Shown: in pieces, positions 1 to 5,523 of the stretch
Numbering within the stretch: position 1 is the stretch's first letter
Layout: every line of letters starts with the position of its first letter
Source: an uncultured Collinsella sp.
GTDB taxonomy: Bacteria; Actinomycetota; Coriobacteriia; Coriobacteriales; Coriobacteriaceae
Assembly (NCBI GenBank): GCA_900552705.1
Contig: USAX01000078.1
Location: 1 to 8,939 of the forward strand
Length of the DNA stretch: 8,939 bases
Direction of reading: 5' to 3'
Notes under the pieces: generated by a model
What the model was told of the DNA's origin: nothing
The model's input: the letters and a program-made list of their open reading frames with translations, nothing else
The model's database searches: none
Program-made: the position numbers and the translations under genes

Positions 1-356
1 ACGTCCACTACAACCGGATACCTAAAGCCAAGTTTGCGGCTCACCAGCAAAGAGAACATAACCTGAAGGGCATCAAGGGTGCGACCATGACGGCCAATGA
101 GAACAGCAAGGTCGGGAGCCGTTACATCCAAAATCAGCTCACCCTCGTCGCCCTCATACTCATCGATAGGAGAGTTGGCGGCATCGAAGTGCGAAAGGAT
201 GGAACGCAGGATGGAAATCGCAACATCGGCAATGGTGTCGAGCTCCTCATCGGTCAGCTCTTCACCAGCCTTGTAGCGCTGTGCAATCTCGGGATAATCG
301 CCCGCGACCTGCGGGGCAACCTCCTCAAGCATATCCTCGATGATCTCTTCAGACAT
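1..356 (-). CDS. jag: Jag/KhpB RNA-binding protein, N-terminal part (cut by window edge)
   Basis: I translated the minus strand from the ATG at 354-356; the frame stays open for 118 codons to the window edge, so the C-terminal part is missing. Residues 86-98 read LIGRHGRTLDALQ, the GxxG loop (G88-R-H-G91) and following helix typical of the type II KH domain of Jag/KhpB. An R3H domain normally follows and would lie outside the window. The first 70 residues are acidic and helical and do not look like the Jag_N domain found in Firmicutes, so this is the shorter form. A Shine-Dalgarno GGAG lies at 363-366. The gene follows yidC after 44 bp, the usual order. Known family members bind RNA, and with KhpA affect cell division and envelope growth in pneumococcus. 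Family assignment is firm; the cellular role here is inferred. Confidence 0.9.
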   Translation of the reverse strand, partial: MSEEIIEDMLEEVAPQVAGDYPEIAQRYKAGEELTDEELDTIADVAISILRSILSHFDAANSPIDEYEGDEGELILDVTAPDLAVLIGRHGRTLDALQVMFSLLVSRKLGFRYPVVVD

Positions 357-371
357 AACGTACTCCAAAAG

Positions 372-383
372 TTAGGTACCTAA
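372..383. repeat. 12-bp perfect palindrome between yidC and jag
   Basis: TTAGGTACCTAA is a perfect palindrome in the 44-bp gap after the yidC stop codon. It has no loop, so it is not a terminator hairpin and no T-run follows. It could be a protein-binding site or chance; no function can be assigned. Confidence 0.4.
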
Positions 384-400
384 ATAAGATTGATATCCCA

Positions 401-1171
401 CTACTTCTTCTTGTGCGGGCGCGGCTTCTTCTCTCGACGAGTGACCTCAACCTGCAGCGGAGCGTTCTTAAGACGCTCCTCCTCATCGGCCTTCGCCTTG
501 TCGATGACCTTCTGCGTCACAAAAATCTGCTGGATAACCTGCCAAGCAGACGAGACGTCGTAGTACAGCAGAACACCAACGGGAAGGCTCCAGCCCATCC
601 AAAGCATCATGACCGTCATGACAACGGCCATCATACGCATGCTCTGAGCCTGCTGGCCGGTCTGGTTGCGCGACATATAGAGCTGCGGAATCAGGGTCAG
701 GACGGCGAACAGGATCAGGCAAACCAGCGCAGGCAGTGCAACCATAAAGCCATCGGCAAAGGAAGCGCTCGGCGTGGTGGTCAGGTCGGGCAGGATGTTG
801 AAGAACGAGAACGTGCCGTCGTTAAAGTACTGCGGCAGGTTGCGCAGCAATGTAAACAGGGCGAACAGGATAGGCATCTGAATCAGCAGCGGCAGACAGC
901 CAGCCATGGGGTTGAACTTGTTCTCGCTGTAGAACTTCTGCATCTCCTCGGCCTGACGCTGGGGATCGTCGGCATAGCGCTCCTGGATCTCGAGCATCTT
1001 GGGCTGCAGCACCTGCATGCGAGCCGTCGACTTGGTCGACTTGAGCATGAGCGGCGTCAGCAGCAGACGGATGATGACCACCAGGATGATGATGGACAGG
1101 CCCCAGTCGACCGCAAAGGTCTGGATGAGCTTGAGCAGCTCGAAAAGGATGTTAACGATCCAATCCCACAT
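401..1171 (-). CDS. yidC: YidC/Oxa1 membrane protein insertase
   Basis: This 256-residue protein inserts and folds membrane proteins, alone or with SecYEG. It belongs to the short, Gram-positive type of YidC without the large periplasmic domain of Gram-negative forms. R35 in the first core membrane segment (about 24-43) matches the conserved arginine of the hydrophilic insertion groove. Residues 87-101 (NPMAGCLPLLIQMPI) are a family signature. Further membrane segments lie near 93-111, 141-165 and 180-204. The cytosolic loop at about 45-85 is charged and helical. The tail (245-256) is rich in Lys/Arg, as in family members that contact the ribosome. There is no lipobox cysteine; the protein starts almost directly in a hydrophobic stretch. 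A GGAGG at 1181-1185, 9 nt before the ATG, supports the start. It lies 29 bp after yidD in the rpmH operon. Confidence 0.96.
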   Translation of the reverse strand: MWDWIVNILFELLKLIQTFAVDWGLSIIILVVIIRLLLTPLMLKSTKSTARMQVLQPKMLEIQERYADDPQRQAEEMQKFYSENKFNPMAGCLPLLIQMPILFALFTLLRNLPQYFNDGTFSFFNILPDLTTTPSASFADGFMVALPALVCLILFAVLTLIPQLYMSRNQTGQQAQSMRMMAVVMTVMMLWMGWSLPVGVLLYYDVSSAWQVIQQIFVTQKVIDKAKADEEERLKNAPLQVEVTRREKKPRPHKKK

Positions 1172-1200
1172 GTAAGTTTTCCTCCGATAGCGAGTGCCCG

Positions 1201-1425
1201 CTAGGGCACAGGGTCATAACCGCCGACGTGCAGGGGATTGCAGCGAGCGATGCGCCTCACGGCAAGCCAGCAGCCTCTCAAAACACCGTGCTTCTCAATC
1301 GCCTGGACGGCGTATTGCGAGCACGTTGGGTAATAAATGCAGGCGTCAGGCAATAAGGGCGAAATAACCTGTTGATATATGCGAATAGGAGCGATGGCAA
1401 CACGTCGCAAAACGTGATTGCTCAT
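1201..1425 (-). CDS. yidD: YidD membrane protein insertion efficiency factor
   Basis: This 74-residue protein matches the YidD family: PTCSQYA at 33-39 (C35), a conserved C29, W53, RCNP at 61-64 and the terminal GGYDPVP at 68-74. YidD is a small, membrane-associated protein that helps YidC-dependent insertion; how it acts is poorly known. Its ATG overlaps the rnpA stop codon by 4 bp in an ATGA arrangement, which implies translational coupling. A GGAGGAG stands just before the start, within the end of rnpA. The gene lies between rnpA and yidC, the standard position. Confidence 0.95.
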   Translation of the reverse strand: MSNHVLRRVAIAPIRIYQQVISPLLPDACIYYPTCSQYAVQAIEKHGVLRGCWLAVRRIARCNPLHVGGYDPVP

Positions 1426-1760
1426 CGCTCCTCCCCGGCAACGCCGGCGCGCTTCATAAGCGAACGCAACGCCTTGTCCATCTCCTGCGGCGAGGAAACC
1501 CTCGTCTTGGGAGTTGCAAACAAGATGATGTCATAACCCGCAACGGGAAATCCGCAGCTGCGGGCGGCCTCGCGCATCACACGCTTAGATCGGTTGCGCA
1601 CGACGGCACAACCGAGTCGCTTAGCACCAACGAAGGCGACCCTTCCGGAGTCGCCTTCGCCAACCGATTCACATATGGTCATTCGAATCAGAGGGTGATT
1701 GAAACGACGCCCCTGACTGAACACATGCTCGAAATCTTGCCGAGACTTAATAGTCTTCAT
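1422..1760 (-). CDS. rnpA: Ribonuclease P protein component
   Basis: This 112-residue basic protein is the protein subunit of RNase P, which binds the catalytic RNA and helps it remove 5' leaders from precursor tRNA. The family signature RNRSKRVMREAAR runs from residue 55 to 67, with the RNR at 55-57. The N-terminal DFEHVFSQGRRF (9-20) matches the usual pattern of aromatic residues that contact the tRNA leader. Length is typical. It begins 20 bp after the rpmH stop. I see no good Shine-Dalgarno before its ATG, so it probably relies on coupling to rpmH translation. Its stop codon overlaps the yidD start. Confidence 0.95.
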   Translation of the reverse strand: MKTIKSRQDFEHVFSQGRRFNHPLIRMTICESVGEGDSGRVAFVGAKRLGCAVVRNRSKRVMREAARSCGFPVAGYDIILFATPKTRVSSPQEMDKALRSLMKRAGVAGEER

Positions 1761-1780
1761 GCGAGATGTGTGTATCGCTG

Positions 1781-1915
1781 CTAGACAGTGAGACGCTTGC
1801 GGCCCTTGGCACGACGACGGGCGAGCACGGCACGACCACCCTTAGTGGCCATACGGGCACGGAAGCCATGGGTCTTGGCACGCTTACGCTTATTAGGCTG
1901 ATACGTACGCTTCAT
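1781..1915 (-). CDS. rpmH: 50S ribosomal protein L34
   Basis: The 44-residue product begins MKRTYQPNKRKRAKTHGFR and ends RAKGRKRLTV, an unmistakable bL34. An in-frame upstream ATG at 1975 would add 20 residues, but L34 always starts at MKRTYQ, and an AGGAGG at 1924-1929 sits 8 nt before the ATG at 1913-1915. L34 belongs to the large ribosomal subunit. It is the first gene of the leftward operon rpmH-rnpA-yidD-yidC-jag and has its own strong promoter at 1988-2017. Confidence 0.98.
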   Translation of the reverse strand: MKRTYQPNKRKRAKTHGFRARMATKGGRAVLARRRAKGRKRLTV

Positions 1916-1923
1916 CTTAAGTT

Positions 1924-1929
1924 CCTCCT
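1924..1929 (-). promoter_or_regulatory. Shine-Dalgarno site of rpmH
   Basis: On the minus strand this is AGGAGG, a perfect match, 8 nt before the ATG at 1915. It fixes the L34 start against the longer in-frame alternative at 1975. Confidence 0.9.
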
Positions 1930-1943
1930 GCTGCATTTCGAGT

Positions 1944-1961
1944 GTCCGCGGGGACGCGGAC
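1944..1961 (-). promoter_or_regulatory. GC-rich hairpin in the rpmH leader
   Basis: GTCCGCG (1944-1950) and CGCGGAC (1955-1961) form a perfect 7-bp stem with a 4-nt loop. It lies in the expected 5' untranslated region of rpmH, about 14 nt upstream of the Shine-Dalgarno. No T-run follows, so it is not an intrinsic terminator. It may stabilise the mRNA or bind a regulator; the role is unknown. Confidence 0.55.
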
Positions 1962-1987
1962 GCAGATATAGACACGTGAGCTTGAAG

Positions 1988-2017
1988 ATTGTAGGGAAAT
2001 CAATGTTCAAATGTCAA
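1988..2017 (-). promoter_or_regulatory. Sigma70-type promoter of the rpmH operon
   Basis: On the minus strand TTGACA (2012-2017) is a perfect -35 box and TACAAT (1988-1993) is a 5-of-6 match to the -10 box, with an 18-bp spacer. Transcription would start near 1981, giving a leader of about 65 nt that contains the GC-rich hairpin. It is the strongest promoter match I found in the window, fitting for a ribosomal protein operon. Confidence 0.8.
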
Positions 2018-2114
2018 GAAATCAAAGGTAAAAGGTTGCGCAGTTCACACGGTTCCCCCATAAGCACAACCGAAATTTGCGCCTCATGGCAACATTTCAC
2101 GATATTTCATCGAG

Positions 2115-2123
2115 TTTTCAACA
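2115..2123 (+). promoter_or_regulatory. DnaA box TTTTCAACA
   Basis: Exact copy of the local box. It lies inside a 14-bp sequence (2113-2126, AGTTTTCAACAGGT) that recurs perfectly, in inverted orientation, at 5366-5379 after dnaA. It differs from the E. coli consensus TTATCCACA at two positions, and this variant is the one repeated at this origin. Confidence 0.75.
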
Positions 2124-2137
2124 GGTCATGTTGGCAA

Positions 2138-2146
2138 TGTTGATAA
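2138..2146 (-). promoter_or_regulatory. DnaA box TTATCAACA (minus strand)
   Basis: Plus strand TGTTGATAA, one mismatch from the classical TGTGGATAA. It is the closest match to the universal box in the upstream cluster and points opposite to its two neighbours. Confidence 0.75.
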
Positions 2147-2164
2147 CTTTTCGCCCGTTTTCCA

Positions 2165-2205
2165 AAGTTTTCAACAAGTTTTGAAAAGTTATCGAAAGAT
2201 GAGAA
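2165..2205 (+). repeat. Helically phased 10-11 bp array of box-like repeats
   Basis: Four head-to-tail units can be read: AAGTTTTCAAC (2165-2175), AAGTTTTGAA (2176-2185), AAGTTATCGA (2186-2195) and AAGATGAGAA (2196-2205). They begin 11, 10 and 10 bp apart, about one helical turn. The first contains an exact DnaA box (2168-2176, TTTTCAACA). The next two contain degenerate versions (TTTTGAAAA at 2179, TTATCGAAA at 2189), all in the same orientation. The fourth is weak. This looks like a site for side-by-side loading of DnaA, with one strong and several weak boxes. Confidence 0.6.
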
Positions 2206-2260
2206 ACGTTGCACGGTGAGCTACTATTTGTTCGAAACCTTTTGAAAGATTGCGAGCGGC

Positions 2261-3613
2261 ATGTCTGACGACTTTTACACCATGGTCGATTCCGGAGACC
2301 CGGCACCCGACAACGAGCACATCACCGGCGTGCGCGAAGAGCGTGCGGAAGGCGAGCAGACGACCACGCAGGCGCCAAAAGCCATGTACGCCGCGCGCAT
2401 CGCCGTCTATGACGACATGCTGTCGACACCGCGGGTGATCGTCATTGATCCGCAAGATGTCCGCACGTATTTGGAAGAGACGACCAACACCGTCTACCAG
2501 TGCATGAAAGAACAAGGTGGCCATATCTCGCTCATGGTCATCCGCGAGATTGTCGAAAACTTTATCCACGCACACTTTGCCGAGCCCATCATCTCGATTC
2601 TGGACGGCGGAGACACCATCCGCTTTGCTGACCAAGGACCCGGCATCGACGACAAGGAACGTGCTTTCGACTTTGGCGTTACCAGCGCAAACAGCAAGAT
2701 GAAGCGCTATATCCGTGGAACCGGAGCAGGGTTTCCCATGGTGCAGGAGTATTTGGAAAACGCCGGCGGTGCCGTATCCATCGAGGACAACATGGGCAAC
2801 GGCACCGTGGTTACGGTAAGCCTGAACCCTAAACGCGTGCAGGAAATCGAGCGTGCCGGCGGACGCGGCGCTGCCGTGCGGCCCGAGACGGAACAGCCCA
2901 CATATCCCCTGCCGGGAGCTTTTGCGCAGCAGCCCATGGCAGCGCAGCAGATGCAGCCCCCCGTGGGACAGATGCAGCAGCCCGGAATGCTACCTACACA
3001 AGAACCCCGGGCGGCATCGATGTCGATGCCGACAAACACGCCAGAGACCATGCCGCTGGCGGATCAGGATGCAGCAGCAATGCAGCAGGCGACGGGGGCG
3101 CCGGGTGGCCAGCAAATGGGCTATCAGCCGTACCAACAGGGATATCCATATCAGCAGATGCCGCCACTGGGGTATGGCCAGCAGTTCCCGCAGCAGTACC
3201 AGCAGGGATATCAGCAGCCGTACCAGCAGATGGCGCAGCAGCAGTACAACCCCTGGGCCCAGCAGATGCCTCCGCAGCCTTACCAACAGTGGCCTCAAAG
3301 TTTTCAACAGCAAATGCCGCCGATGCAGAGTTCTCAACAACCAGCAGCTCAAATGATGTATCCTAATGCAGCAAATCAGTATGCGCAGCCACAACCGGAC
3401 GTGTTCGTAAGCGATCGCGGCAACGCCGCGCTGGGCTATCTGGCGCAAAATCAAGCGTGCGGTGCAACCGATCTGGCGAGGGCGTTTGGAAACTCGGCCC
3501 CCACTTGGTCACGCACGCTCAATGACTTGGCGCAGGCCGGCTTGGTCATCAAGCATGGCCAGAAATACCATCTGACCGAACTCGGCGCCGCTCGCGTGCG
3601 AGCTCAGAGCTAA
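2261..3613 (+). CDS. Origin-linked GHKL ATPase with Q/P-rich linker and C-terminal winged helix
   Basis: This 450-residue protein has three parts. Residues about 43-190 form a GHKL (HATPase_c) domain: N-box EIVEN (96-100), G1 box DQGPGI (124-129) and G2 box GTGAGF (153-158), followed by the expected strand GNGTVVTVSL. A Phe after the last Gly of G2 recalls SpoIIAB/RsbW kinases rather than most histidine kinases. I see no phospho-acceptor His domain, membrane segment or receiver domain. Residues about 205-380 are a disordered linker, with 49 Gln among residues 211-380 and many Pro, Tyr and Met. Residues about 383-448 look like a winged helix (MarR-like), ending in a wing near KHGQKYHLTELG. The gene ends 15 bp before dnaA, so they are probably one operon. 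The start has no clear Shine-Dalgarno. It may sense nucleotide and bind DNA near the origin; the true function is unknown and it is not a standard origin gene in model bacteria. Confidence 0.85.
   Translation: MSDDFYTMVDSGDPAPDNEHITGVREERAEGEQTTTQAPKAMYAARIAVYDDMLSTPRVIVIDPQDVRTYLEETTNTVYQCMKEQGGHISLMVIREIVENFIHAHFAEPIISILDGGDTIRFADQGPGIDDKERAFDFGVTSANSKMKRYIRGTGAGFPMVQEYLENAGGAVSIEDNMGNGTVVTVSLNPKRVQEIERAGGRGAAVRPETEQPTYPLPGAFAQQPMAAQQMQPPVGQMQQPGMLPTQEPRAASMSMPTNTPETMPLADQDAAAMQQATGAPGGQQMGYQPYQQGYPYQQMPPLGYGQQFPQQYQQGYQQPYQQMAQQQYNPWAQQMPPQPYQQWPQSFQQQMPPMQSSQQPAAQMMYPNAANQYAQPQPDVFVSDRGNAALGYLAQNQACGATDLARAFGNSAPTWSRTLNDLAQAGLVIKHGQKYHLTELGAARVRAQS
3301..3339 (+). promoter_or_regulatory. 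DnaA box pair inside the ATPase gene
   Basis: TTTTCAACA at 3301-3309 is an exact local DnaA box inside codons 347-350. It is part of a 14-bp sequence (3296-3309, CAAAGTTTTCAACA) identical to 2163-2176 in the upstream origin half. A second site, TTCTCAACA (3331-3339, one mismatch), follows 30 bp later in the same orientation. The surrounding stretch, about 3290-3385, uses CAA, AGT, TCT, CCT, AAT and GCA codons more than the rest of the linker, so it is locally AT-richer. It could be a DnaA binding site for autoregulation or for origin looping. Confidence 0.5.
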
Positions 3614-3618
3614 AGAAC

Positions 3619-3623
3619 GGGAG
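3619..3623 (+). promoter_or_regulatory. Shine-Dalgarno site of dnaA
   Basis: GGGAG lies 5 nt before the GTG at 3629-3631, between the ATPase stop (3611-3613) and the dnaA start. It supports GTG as the dnaA start, giving a product that begins MDEEASIILGDA, as expected for DnaA domain I. Confidence 0.75.
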
Positions 3624-3628
3624 AGACA

Positions 3629-5353
3629 GTGGACGAGGAAGCAAGCATCATCCTGGGGGATGCCATCGCCTTTTGCCAGCGCGACGGCCAAGATGCACGC
3701 CTCATCAACATGCTGGGGCAATCGCGCGCCATAAGCCTGACCGAAGATACGCTCACGATCGAGGCACCCTCGCGCTTTGCCATCGCGCAGCTCAAAAAGC
3801 ATCAGCCGACTATTGAGGCCTATCTGGAAGAAATCGCCTTTGCACCGATTGCGCTCGACATCGTGGCACCGCAAGGCGCCGCGACGGAATCCGCCGCCGC
3901 GACGGCGCCCGCCACGGCTCCCGCTGCTTCCCCGGCGGTGCCGGCCTCCGCAGGCGACGCGCCGACAATCGAGCACCAGCACGGTGATGTTTCCCGTGAA
4001 ACCATGGCGCCGTTGCCGACCGCGGCAGCGACGTCAGCGAACGCACCCGTCACGCACATGCCCATCGCTCACGACGCAGCGGCGGGCGCGGATTCGGGCA
4101 TTGCAATCAAGAACACGCTCTCGGCCGATGATTTTCGTCGCATGATGAACCAGATGAAGGGCGGAGCGCCGACTAAGTCCACGCAAGCCGCGACCCCCGC
4201 TTCACCCATGCCAGCACCGACCGTGCCGGCCGAGCAGAATACGGATGGAGCCCCACTCGCCGCGAACTCAAAATTTACCTTTGAGAACTTTGTCTACGGC
4301 CCCGAGAACAGCCATGCCTATCGCTCGGCACTCAAGTTTGCCGCCCTCGCGGACGAGCGCGGCACGTGCACATCACTGTTCATCTACGGCAAATCGGGCC
4401 TGGGCAAGACGCACCTGCTGCTTGCCATCAAAAACGAGCTCGCCGAGAAGTCGCCCGAGATCAAGGTCAAGTATGCCAACTCCCAGGCATATCTGGACGA
4501 CCTGATGACCGAGTTCGACCGCCAAAAGAAGAGCAACGCCCCCATCATGCAGGCGTACCACGGCGTGGACGTGCTCATCATCGATGACATCCAAAACATC
4601 ATCGGCAAGCGCGCGAGCGTGGACTACTTTTTCCAGCTCATGGACGAGTTCATCCGCAACAACAAGAAGGTCGTCATCGCGGCAGACCGCGCCCCCAAGG
4701 ACCTGAGCATGGACGAGCGTCTGACCAGCCGCTTCAACGCCGGCATGCTCTGCCTGGTCGCAGAGCCCAGCTACGAGATGAAATACAAGATCTTGCAGCG
4801 CTATTACGAGAACACCATCGTCGCCGCTCCCGAGGCAGGCGACGACTCGCTGCTGGCGGCCTATGGGGGCGACAGCGGGCACCTGACCGACGAGCACTTT
4901 AAACACATGGCCGAGGTCTCGGGCACCAACATCCGCGAACTCGAGAGCTTTTGCGAGCGCTGCGCCGGCGAGGCGGGCGACCGCGAGCGCGAGGGCGGGG
5001 AGCTCACCTTTGACGATATCGACGCCATCGCCAGCCAGTACTTCGACACATCGGCCAAAAAGATCAACGTCCAGACGGTTCAGTCCGTCATCGAGGAGCA
5101 GTACGGCGTGACGCACGAGGAGCTCATCGGCCCGCGTCGCAACGCCAATATCGCCAAAGCACGCCATATCGCTATCTACCTGGCCATCGAGATGTGCGAG
5201 ATGACGACCACGGCGGTGGGCGCCGAATTTGGCAACCGCAACCACTCGACCGTCAGTACGAGCTACAAAAAGGTCCAGAAGATGATCCAGGAAGACCGCA
5301 CCGTCACCGAAGACCTCAAGTCGCTGCGCGACAAAATTACACTGCACTCGTAG
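3629..5353 (+). CDS. dnaA: Chromosomal replication initiator protein DnaA
   Basis: DnaA binds origin boxes, forms an ATP-dependent filament and melts DNA. At 574 residues it is over 100 longer than E. coli DnaA. Domain I is about 1-80. Domain II (about 80-212) is long and Ala/Pro-rich with a helical-looking island at about 161-178. The AAA+ domain III (about 213-475) has Walker A GKSGLGKT (254-261), Walker B VLIIDD (315-320), the arginine finger R368 in LTSRF, and sensor 2 R436 in NIRELES. There is an insertion of roughly 20 residues before the lid at about 400-420. Domain IV (about 478-574) carries the recognition motif GNRNHSTV (535-542), where E. coli has GGRDHTTV, so the base-reading Asp433 is Asn538 and Thr435 is Ser540. 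The minor-groove Arg399 is kept (R504), but the basic residue at E. coli Lys415 is Ile520. GTG start with a GGGAG 5 nt upstream. Confidence 0.97.
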   Translation: MDEEASIILGDAIAFCQRDGQDARLINMLGQSRAISLTEDTLTIEAPSRFAIAQLKKHQPTIEAYLEEIAFAPIALDIVAPQGAATESAAATAPATAPAASPAVPASAGDAPTIEHQHGDVSRETMAPLPTAAATSANAPVTHMPIAHDAAAGADSGIAIKNTLSADDFRRMMNQMKGGAPTKSTQAATPASPMPAPTVPAEQNTDGAPLAANSKFTFENFVYGPENSHAYRSALKFAALADERGTCTSLFIYGKSGLGKTHLLLAIKNELAEKSPEIKVKYANSQAYLDDLMTEFDRQKKSNAPIMQAYHGVDVLIIDDIQNIIGKRASVDYFFQLMDEFIRNNKKVVIAADRAPKDLSMDERLTSRFNAGMLCLVAEPSYEMKYKILQRYYENTIVAAPEAGDDSLLAAYGGDSGHLTDEHFKHMAEVSGTNIRELESFCERCAGEAGDREREGGELTFDDIDAIASQYFDTSAKKINVQTVQSVIEEQYGVTHEELIGPRRNANIAKARHIAIYLAIEMCEMTTTAVGAEFGNRNHSTVSTSYKKVQKMIQEDRTVTEDLKSLRDKITLHS

Positions 5354-5368
5354 GGAAATAGAGACACC

Positions 5369-5377
5369 TGTTGAAAA
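5369..5377 (-). promoter_or_regulatory. DnaA box TTTTCAACA (minus strand)
   Basis: Plus strand TGTTGAAAA, 15 bp after the dnaA stop codon. On the minus strand a weaker copy, GTTTCGACA (5380-5388, two mismatches), lies 11 bp away in the same orientation, repeating the one-turn spacing seen at 2165-2205. Confidence 0.7.
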
Positions 5378-5450
5378 CTTGTCGAAACCACGGGCATAAG
5401 GTGTCTAAAACCCAACCCGCGGTGATGAAAAGTTTTGCGCAGGTTTTGAA

Positions 5451-5459
5451 CGTGGAAAA
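5451..5459 (-). promoter_or_regulatory. Probable DnaA box (plus strand CGTGGAAAA)
   Basis: One mismatch from TGTGGAAAA, a common form of the DnaA box, and two from the local TGTTGAAAA. Its place in the dnaA-dnaN gap supports it; the sequence alone is only moderate evidence. Confidence 0.45.
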
Positions 5460-5523
5460 CCACCCCTGTTGCACACAGATTGCTGTCGATTCTCTTTCTG
5501 GGTCTGACCTGCGTCTTTGGGAG

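Larger units (their letters stand above)
2100..2260. other. Upstream half of a bipartite oriC
   Basis: The gap between the divergent rpmH and ATPase genes is 345 bp. Its left part (1916-2017) holds the rpmH leader and promoter; I see nothing clear in 2018-2099. The right part is AT-richer than its surroundings and holds three good DnaA boxes (2115-2123, 2138-2146, 2168-2176) and two degenerate ones (2179-2187, 2189-2197). DnaA box clusters upstream of the dnaA operon and between rpmH and dnaA are typical of bacterial origins. A promoter for the rightward operon must lie near here; TACTAT at 2222-2227 is a weak -10 candidate without a convincing -35. The short CTACTATTT at 2221-2229 resembles DnaA-trios but is too short to call. 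There is no long AT-rich melting element here. Confidence 0.75.

Noticed and set aside
413..1204. 263-codon open frame on the plus strand opposite yidC
   Set aside because: The yidC product is certain; the antisense product is Arg/Gln/His-rich with no family features.
1370..1378. TGTTGATAT, one mismatch from TGTTGATAA, inside yidD
   Set aside because: It is produced by the conserved YQQ codons of YidD and stands alone, far from the box clusters.
1781..1975. Longer rpmH starting at 1975
   Set aside because: L34 always begins MKRTYQ; a perfect AGGAGG precedes the inner ATG, and the extension would cover the leader hairpin.
2221..2229. CTACTATTT as a second DnaA-trio site before the ATPase gene
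   Set aside because: Only two clean triplets, with no good box at the right distance; the run at 5545-5559 is much stronger.
2562..2570. TTATCCACG, one mismatch from the classical DnaA box, inside the ATPase gene
   Set aside because: It encodes part of the conserved N-box region (NFIHAH) and does not match the local box form, so coincidence is likely.
2990..3454. 154-codon Leu/Arg/His-rich frame opposite the Gln-rich linker
   Set aside because: It arises from reading CAG repeats on the other strand as Leu codons; no start signal or family match.
4373..5347. 324-codon open frame on the minus strand opposite dnaA
   Set aside because: Shadow of dnaA with biased Val/Leu/Asp/Ala composition and no recognisable domain.
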